NCBI GenBank assembly: GCA_003676145.1
Contig: NAUB01000015.1
Coordinates: 62,001 to 126,000, forward strand
From: a gamma proteobacterium symbiont of Stewartia floridana
Lineage (GTDB): Bacteria; Pseudomonadota; Gammaproteobacteria; Chromatiales; Chromatiaceae
Reading direction: 5' to 3'
DNA: 64,000 nucleotides
Part shown: one piece after another, positions 1-9,459 of the stretch
How positions within the stretch are numbered: the stretch's first letter is position 1
Layout: each line of letters begins with the position of its first letter
Program-made: the position numbers and the translations under genes
The notes under the pieces: model-generated
What the model was told of the DNA's origin: nothing
What the model saw: the letters and a program-made list of their open reading frames with translations, nothing else
Databases searched by the model: none

Positions 1-646
1 TGAACGTTCGGCTCACCGTCTCGCGCGCCAAACCAAGATAACTGGCAATATCACTCCTGGACATGCTGAGACCGAGTTGATACTGGGACAAGCCGCGCAT
101 TCCACTTCGGGCTGAAAGATTCAGGATGAAGGCGGCCAATCGCTGCTCTGCGTTCTGTTGTATCAAAGAGCTGGTGACCAGATGGTTGATGCTGACCTCC
201 TCACCGAGCATGCGGATCAGGGCGCCTTGCAACATCTCGTTGCCCCGGCCGGATTGGGGCATCTGATCCAGATCCATCCTGCAAATAGCGCTCTCTTCCA
301 GTGCTCTGACCGTGAATGAGTGGACCCTGCTGGCGATCCCTTCAGCACCGATCAGATCCCCTGGTAGATAGAACCCCACCACCCTTTCCTTGCCGGACAG
401 ATCAACACTGATCGCTTTGAATGATCCGGATTTGACCGCAAACAGAGCAGAAAAAGGCTGTTTTGCAGAGAACAGCAACTCCCCGCGCTGCATCGGCTGA
501 CGGCGCCTCAAAACCAGCTTCGAGTCGGCCGGATCGCTTGCGCCGTAATCAACCACCTGACAGAGCGGATCCAAACCGCAATCACAACAGGCCACCTCCT
601 GCCGGGAAGGATCATCCACCTCAGGTTGTTGGCAACAGGTCTCCAT
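1..646 (-). CDS. Crp/Fnr-family oxygen-type regulator (3' end cut by window edge)
   Basis: An Fnr-type transcription factor running off the left edge. The N-terminus has the C-x2-C-x5-C cysteine pattern of Fnr (CCDCGLDPLC), and a fourth cysteine lies in the cAMP-like domain (ALEESAICRMD), matching the four ligands of the oxygen-sensing [4Fe-4S] cluster. A cyclic-nucleotide-type beta roll follows (GDLIGAEGI), then the start of the HTH (SMSRSDIASYLGLARETVSR), which is typical of Fnr DNA recognition. The ATG lies 11 nt after the rpoS stop on the same strand, so the two are probably co-transcribed. A second, complete Fnr paralogue lies at 58053-58811. The domain calls are firm; oxygen sensing is inferred from the cysteines. 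Confidence 0.9.
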   Translation of the reverse strand, partial: METCCQQPEVDDPSRQEVACCDCGLDPLCQVVDYGASDPADSKLVLRRRQPMQRGELLFSAKQPFSALFAVKSGSFKAISVDLSGKERVVGFYLPGDLIGAEGIASRVHSFTVRALEESAICRMDLDQMPQSGRGNEMLQGALIRMLGEEVSINHLVTSSLIQQNAEQRLAAFILNLSARSGMRGLSQYQLGLSMSRSDIASYLGLARETVSRTF

Positions 647-657
647 CACACCCCATT

Positions 658-1659
658 CTATTTAAAGATCGATTCCACAGAGAATCCATCCCGCTCGAGT
701 ATATCCCTCAGTCGGCGTAGCGCATCCATCTGTATCTGTCTTACCCGCTCCCTGGTCACACCCAGCTCATTCGCAACCTGTTCCAGTGTGGAGTTCTCAT
801 AGCCGTGCAGACCAAAACGTCGCTCCACCACTTCTCTCTGTTTGTCGTTCAGTTTGCTCAACCAACGGTCCAGATTGGCATTCAGACCATCGTTCTGAAT
901 GTCCACCGTCGGGTCCTGGTTCTTCTCATCCGCAATGGTATCCAACAGCGGTTTGTCCGCATCCTTGCCGAATGGCGTATCCACCGAGGTGACACGCTCA
1001 TTCAGACCAAGCATGCGTTTGACTTCGTCGATCGGACGATCGAGCAGATCGGCTATCTCTTCGGAGCTGGGTTCATGGTCCAGGGTTTGAGCCAGCTTAC
1101 GGGCTGCTCTGAGGTAGACATTGATCTCCTTCACCACATGAATCGGTAGGCGAATTGTCCTGGTCTGATTCATGATCGCCCGTTCGATGGTCTGCCGAAT
1201 CCACCAGGTGGCGTAGGTTGAAAAGCGGAAGCCACGTTCAGGATCGAATTTCTCCACCGCCCTGATCAGACCGAGATTACCCTCTTCGATCAAATCGAGC
1301 AGTGCCAGCCCCCGATTCATATAGCGCCTGGCGATTTTTACCACCAGACGCAAGTTACTCTCAATCATCCGCTGCCTGGCCGACTGGTCCCCTTTCTGAG
1401 CCAGCCTGGCAAAATGAACCTCCTCCTCTGCTGTCAGCAGTTTGGAGATACCAATCTCATTGAGATAGAGCCGGGTTGCATCCATTTGTGCATCCCCAGC
1501 CTCAGCCGTCTTGGGTTTCAGGGTCTCTGTGACTTCGGGTTTTTCCAGTACTGCTTCACCCTCAGGCTGGTCCTCATTCAGACTCAGATCCTGATCATCC
1601 AGATCTTCGAGAACGGCGTCGCTATCTGTCTCTGCCGATTCATCAGGATTGTTACTCAT
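658..1659 (-). CDS. rpoS: RNA polymerase sigma factor RpoS (sigma-38)
   Basis: Stationary-phase and stress sigma factor, 333 aa, near the usual length. An acidic N-terminal extension of about 60 residues precedes region 1.2 ([11 protein letters not shown]). Region 2 follows with the core-binding and -10 recognition segment ([52 protein letters not shown]), then region 3, and region 4 with its HTH ([20 protein letters not shown]). I chose the ATG at 1659 because GGAG sits 7 nt upstream; a GTG one codon earlier is a worse fit. It lies downstream of nlpD, as in most gammaproteobacteria, where the rpoS promoter lies inside nlpD. Here it is followed by an Fnr-type gene. Confidence 0.97.
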   Translation of the reverse strand: MSNNPDESAETDSDAVLEDLDDQDLSLNEDQPEGEAVLEKPEVTETLKPKTAEAGDAQMDATRLYLNEIGISKLLTAEEEVHFARLAQKGDQSARQRMIESNLRLVVKIARRYMNRGLALLDLIEEGNLGLIRAVEKFDPERGFRFSTYATWWIRQTIERAIMNQTRTIRLPIHVVKEINVYLRAARKLAQTLDHEPSSEEIADLLDRPIDEVKRMLGLNERVTSVDTPFGKDADKPLLDTIADEKNQDPTVDIQNDGLNANLDRWLSKLNDKQREVVERRFGLHGYENSTLEQVANELGVTRERVRQIQMDALRRLRDILERDGFSVESIFK

Positions 1660-1755
1660 CACTCATCTCCATTGGTCGAACCGTGCCAGGCGTTATCGAT
1701 CTGTCATGTCACTCCCAAATCCGAACGCTAAAGCCAGTCCAGCTATCGTAATTAT

Positions 1756-2658
1756 CTATTTTCTTGGTAGCAGCGGCAGGGGATTGATCGGCTTCCCCTG
1801 TTTTCTGATCTCAAAATGCAGTACCGGTTGACCACCGCTGTGTGGCGAACCCATGTGCGCCACTATATCGCCTTTGGCGAGATTATCACCCTCTTTTACC
1901 AGCAGTTTTCGATTGTATCCATAGGCACTCAGGTAATTCTTGTCATGCTTGATGATGACCAGATTGCCGTAACCGACCAATCCACCGCCAGCGTAAACCA
2001 CTCGGCCAGCCTCAGCGGCCTTGATTGGCTGGCCGATCTGTCCGCCGATCCGAACGCCTTTGCGATTCTGATCAGAGGATGAAAAAGTCTGCACCACTCT
2101 TCCTTTGGTCGGCCAACTCCAGGCTAACTTAATGCGCTTTTTCTGATTTGCGGCGACACTTTTTTTGACCGGGACGGCTTTAGCCGGTGTTGGCTTAGGC
2201 AGCGGTTTGGTCACCTGTCTGGCAACCGGTGTTGTGGGTTGAGGCTTTTTTACCACTTTTTTTGCCGGAGTGGGAACAGTTGGTTGCCGCTGCCTGGTTT
2301 TACGCACCTCCGGCGGTTTCAGGCGCAGTCGCTGTCCCGGGTAGATCGAATAGTTGGGCGCTTTGATGCCATTCCAGGCAGCCAGATGCTCATGTTCCAG
2401 GTAGTGGCGCCAGGCAATCGCATAGAGCGTATCCCCAGGTTGCACCAGATAGTATGTCCTGGACGATTTATACCTGTTTGCAGACGGGCTGACCGGTTTG
2501 TTGGACGGTGTTGTTGCCCCCTGTTGGGAAGGGCTGAGTGCACGGTTGTAGACCGGCGCACTGCCTTTGGTGGAACAGGCACTGACACCAATCAGCAGAC
2601 AGAGCAACATCACAGGGAGCACTAGGGATAGGCCAGTCGAACTGCTGCTCTCTCTCAT
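1756..2658 (-). CDS. nlpD: NlpD-type lipoprotein with LysM and degenerate LytM domain
   Basis: Envelope lipoprotein that activates cell-division amidases (AmiC in E. coli). From the ATG at 2658 (AGGA upstream) it is 300 aa: a signal peptide with lipobox ending VSAC, a LysM domain (YLVQPGDTLYAIAWRHY) for peptidoglycan binding, a Pro/Lys-rich linker, and a C-terminal M23/LytM domain. The LytM zinc site is degenerate: GVRIGGQ replaces the HxxxD region, and the final motif is VLHFEIR rather than HLHFEIR. This is as expected of amidase activators rather than peptidases. The open frame extends upstream into the YqaA gene but lacks a signal sequence there. It sits between the yqaA-type gene and rpoS, the standard position. 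Confidence 0.95.
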   Translation of the reverse strand: MRESSSSTGLSLVLPVMLLCLLIGVSACSTKGSAPVYNRALSPSQQGATTPSNKPVSPSANRYKSSRTYYLVQPGDTLYAIAWRHYLEHEHLAAWNGIKAPNYSIYPGQRLRLKPPEVRKTRQRQPTVPTPAKKVVKKPQPTTPVARQVTKPLPKPTPAKAVPVKKSVAANQKKRIKLAWSWPTKGRVVQTFSSSDQNRKGVRIGGQIGQPIKAAEAGRVVYAGGGLVGYGNLVIIKHDKNYLSAYGYNRKLLVKEGDNLAKGDIVAHMGSPHSGGQPVLHFEIRKQGKPINPLPLLPRK

Positions 2659-2705
2659 AGGCAATCCTGGTTCCGTTTTGTTCTGCTCACACTCAGGCTC
2701 TCCGG

Positions 2706-3281
2706 TTATTTCAGGAATATGAACAACAACACAAATGCCACCACCATGATCCAGCCGAGCCGATCCACGTAGCGATGCAAAGCCCTCTCCATACGGGCCC
2801 CACCCCAGGCCATCAATGCGGCCACCAGGAAAAACCGGGCTCCCCTGCCGATCAGCGAAGCAATCACAAAAGGGATGAACGACATCGCCACAACGCCTGC
2901 AGTGATGGTAAAAATCTTGTAGGGAATCGGTGAGAAGCCCGCCAGAAAAACCGCCCAGAATCCCCAACGGCCAAACCAATCCTTAGCGGCGAGATAGCCC
3001 TCCCAATAGCCCCAATCCCTGAGTAGCGGTTCAATCAGGTCGAAGGCAAACAGACCGATCAAATAGCCCAGAATGCCGCCGACAACGGAGGCCACCGTGG
3101 TCAAAGCGGCATAAAACCAGGCCCTCGAGGGTTCCGCCATGCTCATCGGCGCCAGCATCACATCGGGAGGAATCGGAAAAAAAGAGGACTCGGCAAAACT
3201 CAGCCCGGCAAGATAGCGAGGCGCATGGGGGTGTCTGGACCATTTCATCGTACGCGCATACAAGGATGAAAAGAGTCTCAC
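2706..3281 (-). CDS. YqaA-type DedA/VTT-superfamily membrane protein
   Basis: Small polytopic inner-membrane protein, 191 aa, of the YqaA group of the DedA/SNARE-associated (VTT) superfamily. It has the two family landmarks, an ESSFFPIPPD motif near residue 32 and a GFSPIPYKIFTI motif near residue 116. Several hydrophobic helices and a single C-terminal membrane segment follow. DedA proteins act in lipid or proton-dependent membrane homeostasis; the exact substrate of YqaA is unknown. The GTG start overlaps the pcm stop by one base (TAGTG), implying translational coupling within surE-pcm-yqaA-nlpD-rpoS. Confidence 0.88.
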   Translation of the reverse strand: MRLFSSLYARTMKWSRHPHAPRYLAGLSFAESSFFPIPPDVMLAPMSMAEPSRAWFYAALTTVASVVGGILGYLIGLFAFDLIEPLLRDWGYWEGYLAAKDWFGRWGFWAVFLAGFSPIPYKIFTITAGVVAMSFIPFVIASLIGRGARFFLVAALMAWGGARMERALHRYVDRLGWIMVVAFVLLFIFLK

Positions 3282-3946
3282 TAAATCATCCCTCCAACCA
3301 ACGGTACGAAATTCGCGGACTCCAATGTCTGCTGTTGAAAACCATCTTCGGTCCGGGTAATACGTAACATCACTTGTCCCTGATTACTCTTTACCGGCAG
3401 AATCAAACGCCCACCCACGGCCAATTGTTGCAGCAGGCTTTGAGGCAAGGCCTCTGCGGCAGCCGTCACGAGTATGCCGTCATAGGGCGCATACTCGGGA
3501 AGCCCAACGCCACCATCACTATGCTTGAGACGGATATTGCGCAGTCCAAGTTCCCGAAATCTGGCACGTGCCTGATCGAGCAGTGCAGAGATTCGTTCAA
3601 CACTGTGAACCCGTCGCACCAGTTGGGCGAGAATGGCGCACTGATAGCCCGATCCGGTACCGATCTCCAACACGCTCTCCGGCCTGCCCCCTTCCAGCAG
3701 CGCCTCGGTCATGCGTGCCACTGTATAGGGCTGTGAAATGGTCTGGCCATGGCCGATCGGCAGAGCCGTCTCCTCGTAGGCACGGCTCGCCAGCGCTTCA
3801 TCGACAAAGATATGTCGCGGTGTGTTACGCAACGCCTCCAGTACCGCCAGATTACGGATCCCTTTACTGCGCAAACGCTCCACCAGCCGTTCCCGGGTTC
3901 GCCGGGAGGTCATACCGATACCCTGATGATCGCCACCGAGAATCAT
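3281..3946 (-). CDS. pcm: Protein-L-isoaspartate O-methyltransferase
   Basis: Cytosolic repair enzyme that methylates isoaspartyl residues in aged proteins using S-adenosylmethionine. Family signatures are clear: [17 protein letters not shown], the substrate loop [14 protein letters not shown], the SAM-binding glycine loop [11 protein letters not shown], and [13 protein letters not shown]. From the ATG at 3946 it is 221 aa and its ATGA overlaps the surE stop, so I prefer this start; the ATG at 3913 (210 aa, [10 protein letters not shown]) is the alternative and matches many shorter homologues. It is part of the surE-pcm-nlpD-rpoS block. Confidence 0.95.
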   Translation of the reverse strand: MILGGDHQGIGMTSRRTRERLVERLRSKGIRNLAVLEALRNTPRHIFVDEALASRAYEETALPIGHGQTISQPYTVARMTEALLEGGRPESVLEIGTGSGYQCAILAQLVRRVHSVERISALLDQARARFRELGLRNIRLKHSDGGVGLPEYAPYDGILVTAAAEALPQSLLQQLAVGGRLILPVKSNQGQVMLRITRTEDGFQQQTLESANFVPLVGGMI

Positions 3947-4686
3947 TCTTTCAACCACCCATCCAGGACCGGCAGCGCACTGTGACGGGTCAGATCCGCA
4001 TGCAGGGGGGTCACCGAGACATATCCCTGCCTGACCGCATGAAAATCTGTGCCGGGTCCCGCATCCTGCTCGGCTCCGGCAGGACCCACCCAATAGATGG
4101 TGTTACCCCTCGGGTCATGGCTTTTGACCACCGGCTCCGCTTTATGCCGATGCCCAAGCCGGGTGGAGACGATACCCTGCAGCTCCGAATAGGGAATATC
4201 GGGCACGTTCACATTCAGTATCACGCTCTCACTCAACGGCGCCTCGATCAATCGTCTGACCAGAATCTCGGCAACCTGAGCACCGGTCTCGAAATGTTGA
4301 GGATTGTGGGAGTTCATTGAGATGGCGACTGCTGGCAGGCCAAGGAAGCGGCCTTCAGTAGCCGCAGCAACCGTTCCCGAGTAGAGCACATCATCCCCCA
4401 TATTCGGCCCGGCATTGATGCCGGAAACCACCAGGTCCGGCTCCTGCTCGAGTAGCCCGGTGATCGCCAGATGGACACAATCCGTCGGCGTACCGTCCAC
4501 CCGGATGAAGCCATTCTCCATGGTCCGGGCGCGCAACGGATTAACCAGAGTCAGGGAGTTGCTGGCGCCACTGCGGTCCTGCTCAGGGGCCACAACCACA
4601 ATATCGCCGACTTCGGACAGCTGCTCGGCCAGCATCATCAGCCCAGTAGCCTGATAGCCGTCATCATTACTCAGAAGGATGTTCAT
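3943..4686 (-). CDS. surE: 5'/3'-nucleotidase SurE
   Basis: Stationary-phase survival nucleotidase hydrolysing nucleoside monophosphates, metal dependent. The start [15 protein letters not shown] holds the diagnostic metal-binding Asp-Asp (DD) at residues 8-9, followed by [14 protein letters not shown] and [22 protein letters not shown]. It is 247 aa from the ATG at 4686, close to the family norm; a longer in-frame start 15 codons upstream has no conserved residues. It is the first gene of the minus-strand block surE-pcm-yqaA-nlpD-rpoS. Its usual upstream partner, truD, lies 44 kb away in this window (48958-50019). Confidence 0.97.
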   Translation of the reverse strand: MNILLSNDDGYQATGLMMLAEQLSEVGDIVVVAPEQDRSGASNSLTLVNPLRARTMENGFIRVDGTPTDCVHLAITGLLEQEPDLVVSGINAGPNMGDDVLYSGTVAAATEGRFLGLPAVAISMNSHNPQHFETGAQVAEILVRRLIEAPLSESVILNVNVPDIPYSELQGIVSTRLGHRHKAEPVVKSHDPRGNTIYWVGPAGAEQDAGPGTDFHAVRQGYVSVTPLHADLTRHSALPVLDGWLKE

Positions 4687-4780
4687 AGGGGGCACAATAT
4701 ACTGTAAATAGTGATCAGTCTCACCCTCCAAATCCCCAGCGGGTGACGCGAGGGATTGAGATTCTTCTCAACCGCTCACG

Positions 4781-4793
4781 GGGCCTGTTAACA
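4781..4793. repeat. 13-mer GGGCCTGTTAACA, copy 1
   Basis: Exact 13-base word also found at 46362-46374 and 48844-48856. All three lie just upstream of minus-strand genes (surE here). It could be a regulatory site or a relic of a small dispersed element; I have no functional evidence. Confidence 0.4.
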
Positions 4794-4827
4794 TTAAGTG
4801 ACGAGACACAGAATCCTCAGCCTGACG

Positions 4828-5376
4828 ATGAGCAAAAAGAGCGACAAATCCGATGACAATGCACTCTTCCACGAACAACTCGGGGATGCGGTGCCACTCA
4901 ATGAGTCACGTGCGGAGCCCTATCGCCGCCGTCTGGCCCCCAGACCGCTGAATCTGCCGGTCGGGGATGAGGAGGAGTCCTCACAGGACCACTATTCGGA
5001 TCACGAGATCGAAACCGGCGAGGTACTCTATTTTGCCAGACCGGGCGTTCAAAAACGCCTGATGCACGACCTGCAACGGGGCTATCTGGAGATTGGTGGG
5101 GAACTGGACCTGCATGGCCTGACGGTTCGCTATGCCAGGGCTGACCTGGATGAGTTTCTAAAGCAGTGCCATCAGCGACGGATCCGCTGCGTGCGGATCA
5201 TACACGGCAAGGGTTATGGCTCGGAAAGCAGACAACCCATCCTCAAGCACAAGCTCAACATCTGGTTGCGCCAGAGAGAGGATGTCCTGGCCTTCACTTC
5301 CGCGCCCAGTCGGGATGGCGGAACGGGCGCCGCCTATGTTCTACTGCGCAATCCGGATAAAAGCAGCCGCCGTTAG
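4828..5376 (+). CDS. Smr-domain protein (SmrA/YdaL/YfcN type)
   Basis: Stand-alone Smr (small MutS-related) protein, 182 aa. The C-terminal half carries the Smr hallmarks LDLHGLTVRYARADLDEF and IIHGKGYGS, followed by FTSAPSRDGGTGAAYVLL. Family members have nuclease or nicking activity, or act on ribosomes (SmrB). The N-terminal 80 residues are a charged linker with DNALFHEQLGDAVPL, like the YfcN/SmrB N-terminus. I chose the ATG at 4828 because its MSKKSDKSDDNALF start resembles the family; an in-frame GTG at 4798 would add ten residues. It is divergent from surE. Precise substrate unknown. Confidence 0.9.
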   Translation: MSKKSDKSDDNALFHEQLGDAVPLNESRAEPYRRRLAPRPLNLPVGDEEESSQDHYSDHEIETGEVLYFARPGVQKRLMHDLQRGYLEIGGELDLHGLTVRYARADLDEFLKQCHQRRIRCVRIIHGKGYGSESRQPILKHKLNIWLRQREDVLAFTSAPSRDGGTGAAYVLLRNPDKSSRR

Positions 5377-5580
5377 CCACTCAAAAGCAGCCAGATGAGG
5401 CGATTTGAGTGTGCATACTCAACAGGCATTGAAATTCAGCTTAATCCGAGTAAAATACTGGGTTATTATAAAGCAGTACAAGTAACATCACGATCCGATG
5501 ACGCCTCCCCTCAGACCCGCGACTTGACTGCCGACTCCGGTAAACACCGGACCGATAGAGATCTATAGGAGAATTTGAAC

Positions 5581-6138
5581 TTGGCAATCAGAATCAAGAG
5601 TCAATGGCACGATGAGGATGCCACACGTTCTGCTGATGAGATTGGTGGCGCGATTGCATTCATTGCCTGGCGTATCGCACTCGACAAGGCGATCACCCTG
5701 CATGGAGAGAACTTTGTCTATCACAATGATCAACAGCGCCTGGCGGTGATTGCCGAATATCTGATCTACGAGGTACAGATCGCTGACCGTCTGATCCACC
5801 CAATGGGAGACGATGAAAACCGGGTGGCAATCATTACGGCCCTGGTGATGAAGCTGGCCGATCACTACCGGGACAATGCCGTCGAGTTGCTCGGTGACGG
5901 TGACCACGCCAACCATCTGATCGGACTCTACAATGAGCGCTCCGCAGAGTATGCCGAGTTCAACTTCAGCGACCAGGGACCCAGCTACCCGTTTCTGCGC
6001 CACCTGGGTTATGAGATACAGCAGGTGATGGCAGGCGATGAACACGACAACCGCTGGGTGATCGATCAGGTCATGGACGTGGATGGGCCGGAGGTCTATA
6101 AACAGCTCTCCCGTGCGATCAGAAACCTTTTCGATTAG
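5581..6138 (+). CDS. Conserved-looking hypothetical, first gene of MoxR/DUF2201 triad
   Basis: I do not recognise this 185-aa protein. It is soluble, with no signal peptide or membrane segment. It appears helical, and is rich in His and Asp (GENFVYHNDQQRL, MGDDENR, ADHYRDNAVELLGDGDHANH). Two TTG starts are possible, at 5575 and 5581; the strong AGGAG at 5567-5571 is 9 nt from the second and only 3 nt from the first, so I use 5581. It ends 9 nt before the MoxR ATPase, so the three genes at 5581-8459 form one operon and probably one complex. Confidence 0.75.
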   Translation: MAIRIKSQWHDEDATRSADEIGGAIAFIAWRIALDKAITLHGENFVYHNDQQRLAVIAEYLIYEVQIADRLIHPMGDDENRVAIITALVMKLADHYRDNAVELLGDGDHANHLIGLYNERSAEYAEFNFSDQGPSYPFLRHLGYEIQQVMAGDEHDNRWVIDQVMDVDGPEVYKQLSRAIRNLFD

Positions 6139-6147
6139 GAAGTACCT

Positions 6148-7191
6148 ATGCGTCCCATCCAGCTACTCACCATTCTCGAGCAAGAGTTCATCAGCACCCG
6201 CGCCGGCCACCACACCCCGGTGATGCTCTGGGGTCCACCCGGCGTGGGTAAATCGGACATGGTTCGAGAGGTCGCGCAGAAGCATCAGGCCCCGGTGATC
6301 GACATCCGACTGTCACAGATGGAGCCCAGCGATCTGCGCGGAATACCCTTCCGAACCAACGGCAGCGTCGAATGGGCAATCCCCTCGCTTCTGCCCAATC
6401 AAGAGCGTCATGGCAGCCAGGGCATCCTGTTTCTCGATGAGATCACTTCCGCACCACCCACGGTTTCGGCCGCAGCCTACCAGCTGATACTGGATCGACG
6501 CCTGGGCGAATATCAGGTACCTGAGGGCTGGGCCATCTTTGCCGCAGGCAACCGTCAGGGTGACCGGGGGGTTACCTACAGTATGCCTGCACCTCTGGCA
6601 AACCGCTTCTCCCATTTCGAGGTAGAGACCAACCTGGATGACTGGGTCGCCTGGGCCTACCGCAATCAGATTGACGAACGGATCATCGCTTTTCTGCGTT
6701 TTCGACCTGAACTGCTGTTCGATTTCGATCCGGCACATAACCCGGTGGCATTCCCTTCGCCGCGCTCCTGGGAGTTTGCCCATCGGGCGCTGCAGAAATT
6801 CATCGACCACCCTCAACTGCTGCAAGGTGCTTTGCAAGCCTGTGTCGGGCCGGCAGCCGGGGTGGAGCTTCATGCCTTCGTCAGCAGTCTGGACAAGATG
6901 CCCGATCTGGATGCGATCTTACGCGGTGAAGAGGTCTCTGTACCCAGTGAGATCGATCTGCAGTATGCGGTTGCCTCTGCGCTTGTGGGGCGTGCGATCC
7001 GGGCGAATGAGTCGGGTAACGGAGTCGAGGTGCATGGTCGCATACTCGAATATGCCGGCCGCTTCCCACAACGGGAGATGGGTGTGATGCTGGTTTCCGA
7101 TATGCACCGGGCGATTGGTGAAACCCTGTTCAGCGTTCCACAGTTCAATGATTGGGCGCAGGCGGTATCCGATGTGATGCTGTATGAATAA
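6148..7191 (+). CDS. MoxR-type AAA+ ATPase
   Basis: AAA+ ATPase of the MoxR/AAA_5 group, 347 aa. Walker A is LWGPPGVGKSDM near residue 28, Walker B is GILFLDEITSAPP near residue 92, and sensor-1 is FAAGNRQGDRG, followed by the NRFSHFEV arginine-finger region. MoxR ATPases act as chaperone-like partners that activate or assemble a protein complex, usually with a von Willebrand A protein. Here that partner is the gene 35 bp downstream. The target is unknown. Confidence 0.92.
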   Translation: MRPIQLLTILEQEFISTRAGHHTPVMLWGPPGVGKSDMVREVAQKHQAPVIDIRLSQMEPSDLRGIPFRTNGSVEWAIPSLLPNQERHGSQGILFLDEITSAPPTVSAAAYQLILDRRLGEYQVPEGWAIFAAGNRQGDRGVTYSMPAPLANRFSHFEVETNLDDWVAWAYRNQIDERIIAFLRFRPELLFDFDPAHNPVAFPSPRSWEFAHRALQKFIDHPQLLQGALQACVGPAAGVELHAFVSSLDKMPDLDAILRGEEVSVPSEIDLQYAVASALVGRAIRANESGNGVEVHGRILEYAGRFPQREMGVMLVSDMHRAIGETLFSVPQFNDWAQAVSDVMLYE

Positions 7192-7226
7192 AAAACTGCT
7201 GCCAAGCCTGTTAACCGGGAGTAGCG

Positions 7227-8459
7227 ATGGATCAAGATGAGATCGAGACCAAACTGGCCGCCGCGCGGACCAAGCTGATTCTTGATAAGCCTTTCCTCGG
7301 TGCACTGGTGATGCGACTACCGATGCAGGAAGCCAATCCAGACTGGTGTCCAACCACGGCCACTGACGCCAAATCCTTCTATTACAATCCTGAATACATC
7401 GATCAGCTGAGTCTCGATGAGACCCAGTTCATGCTGGCCCATGAGGCCCTGCACTGCGCCCTCTCCCACTTCGCCCGACGACAGCATCGAACCAAGCTGC
7501 ATTGGGATATGGCCTGTGACTATGCGATCAACCCTCTGCTCACCGAAGATGGCCTGAAGCCACCACCGGGCTCATTGATGCTGCCCCAATTCAGCGGCAT
7601 GACCGCTGAAGAGATCTACCCCTGCCTGGATGAGAAGAGTGACGACGAACCGCTGGACAATCATGTCTATGACCAAGACAACACGAAAGGCTCAGGCAGC
7701 GGCAAATCGGAAAAGGATATGGCCAACAGCCAGCAGCAGAACAATAACGAACAAGAGGGTGACGAGGAGAGCAATCCCCAGAGCGGTTCAGGCAACGCCG
7801 CCTCTCAACCACCTCCCCTCTCCCCGGATGAGGCTGAGACCCTGAATATCCAGTGGCAACAACGCATGGCCGGGGCGGCCCAACAGGCGATGCAGGCAGG
7901 AAAACTGGATGGCGCTATCGCCCGAATGGTCGACCATCTGTTGCAGCCCCAGCTGCCCTGGCGACTGCTGCTGGCAAGGTATATGACCGCGTTGGCAAGG
8001 GATGACTTCAGCTATCAAAGACCCTCCCGTCGAGAGGGGGAGTTCATTCTACCGAGTCTGCGCAGCAATCAGTTGGAACTGGTGGTTGCCCTGGATACCA
8101 GCGGCTCGATACAGGACCAGGAGATGGGGGAGTTTCTGGCTGAGGTCAATGCACTCAAAGGCCAGATGCGGGCCCGGGTCACCCTGCTCGCCTGCGATTC
8201 GGCCATCGCGGAAGAGGCGCCCTGGATCTATGAATCCTGGGAGGAGTTCGAGCTGCCTGAAAAAATCACCGGCGGTGGTGGTACCAGCTTCAAACCGGTT
8301 TTCGAGTGGATCGCTGAGCAGGACCTGAGCCCGGACCTGGTGGTCTATTTCACCGATGCGGAGGGGGCTTTCCCCCCCCATGAACCCCACTACCCGGTTA
8401 TCTGGCTGGTCAAAGGCAAGCACAAGACACCCTGGGGTCAGCGCATCCAGCTCAACTGA
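7227..8459 (+). CDS. DUF2201-type putative metallopeptidase with VWA-like domain
   Basis: 410-aa cytosolic protein. The N-terminal domain has a zinc-peptidase motif, HEALHCALSHFARR (HExxH) near residue 72, and CDYAINPLL. The middle is a low-complexity Gln/Asn/Ser/Glu linker (about residues 140-200). The C-terminus is VWA-like with an altered MIDAS (VVALDTSGSIQ), then GGGGTSFKPVF and VYFTDAEGAFP. This domain order is that of DUF2201/VWA-like proteins paired with MoxR ATPases. A cut or folded target is unknown. An SD-like GGGAG lies 7 nt before the ATG. Confidence 0.9.
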   Translation: MDQDEIETKLAAARTKLILDKPFLGALVMRLPMQEANPDWCPTTATDAKSFYYNPEYIDQLSLDETQFMLAHEALHCALSHFARRQHRTKLHWDMACDYAINPLLTEDGLKPPPGSLMLPQFSGMTAEEIYPCLDEKSDDEPLDNHVYDQDNTKGSGSGKSEKDMANSQQQNNNEQEGDEESNPQSGSGNAASQPPPLSPDEAETLNIQWQQRMAGAAQQAMQAGKLDGAIARMVDHLLQPQLPWRLLLARYMTALARDDFSYQRPSRREGEFILPSLRSNQLELVVALDTSGSIQDQEMGEFLAEVNALKGQMRARVTLLACDSAIAEEAPWIYESWEEFELPEKITGGGGTSFKPVFEWIAEQDLSPDLVVYFTDAEGAFPPHEPHYPVIWLVKGKHKTPWGQRIQLN

Positions 8460-8510
8460 TGTTTGCTGGAAACTGTCGCGCAGCGAACCCGGGGCGATCA
8501 GTGGATAGGC

Positions 8511-9080
8511 TTACAGCGCTTTCTTCAGTGTGAAGGCGCCCCGTAGATCACCAGGCTTGTAACCACGCGCCTCATCAGCGGGATAGAGCTCATTGAGTTT
8601 GGCGCTGACCGGCTCGGCTAATTCAGTACCATGACACTTGGTGCAGACTTCGGCAGTCGGAATCGCCTTCATCATACGGAACACTTTACGGCCGTTTTCC
8701 TCAACCACTTCCGCTTTGATCATCTTCATGGGATCTTCACCGTTGCTCTTACGGCTTTCAAATTCATTCAGTACCGCAGTCTCCCAGGCGTCGGCCCGGT
8801 TTTCAGGATTCCGCAGCTTGAGGCTGGTCCGACCCACACTCCAACCGCTCATCTGAGAATGAGCTTCAGTGAGACTGGGGGCAACGGTATTACAGGTTGA
8901 AATGGTTGCGACCGGGCCATTCGCCTTCATACCCTTTTGCAGTTCACCTTTGAGGTCGCCGAAATAGGCTTTGATCACCCCTTTGCCCTCTTTGATATTG
9001 GCCTGCATGGCCTGATCTGCCTGAACGCCTCCGCTCAGGACAATGGATGCGAGAAACAAAACTACGCTCTTCTTCATCAT
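8511..9080 (-). CDS. Periplasmic c-type heme protein, DUF3365/Tll0287-like
   Basis: Exported 189-aa protein with a cleavable signal peptide (KKSVVLFLASIVLSGGVQA) and one c-heme motif, CTKCH, near the C-terminus. The fold signature (ISTCNTVAPSLTEAHSQ, WSVGRTSLKLRNPENRAD, WE, VFRMMKAIPT) is that of DUF3365, a PAS-like heme c domain that serves as a sensor or small electron carrier. I chose the start at 9080 for the signal peptide and the GGAG in front. It is convergent with the DUF2201 gene and divergent from the BepA-like gene. Role in sulfur metabolism is possible but not shown. Confidence 0.88.
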   Translation of the reverse strand: MMKKSVVLFLASIVLSGGVQADQAMQANIKEGKGVIKAYFGDLKGELQKGMKANGPVATISTCNTVAPSLTEAHSQMSGWSVGRTSLKLRNPENRADAWETAVLNEFESRKSNGEDPMKMIKAEVVEENGRKVFRMMKAIPTAEVCTKCHGTELAEPVSAKLNELYPADEARGYKPGDLRGAFTLKKAL

Positions 9081-9459
9081 GGAACTCCGTTGATTGATAG
9101 CCAATGTGAACCGGTTGGGATCAAACTGCACACCGCTCCCAGCCGGACGGTTGGTCGTGAGGCGCTAGATTAAAGCAAATAGTGAAAAAGACAACCTGTT
9201 AATTCTTAAAGATTTATTGAGTATTCGGTAAAACCGAACAATGTCCCTTTAAGCATCAAAAGAGACCAATGATTCAAGCTACTCTTGGGCTATAAACCCT
9301 TGCCGCAATCGCCTGCCGACTATCGCCCGTAAAGATATGGCGCTAAGATGCCACAGACTCGTTATCCCGATACAATGGGACTGTCCCCATAACAGGCACT
9401 TCCTATTTAAGAGTTCTGATTCAGGAACTATTCTGCATCAACAGGTATCAGTTATTGGC
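9081..9459. other. Divergent intergenic region
   Basis: About 380 bases between the heme-protein gene (minus) and the BepA-like gene (plus). It should hold both promoters. An A/T-rich stretch at 9165-9240 is the likeliest promoter DNA, but I see no convincing paired -35/-10 boxes, hairpin or repeat. Confidence 0.4.

Noticed and set aside
2659-2979. Upstream extension of NlpD overlapping the YqaA gene
   Set aside because: The extension is the shadow of yqaA; the lipoprotein signal begins at 2658.
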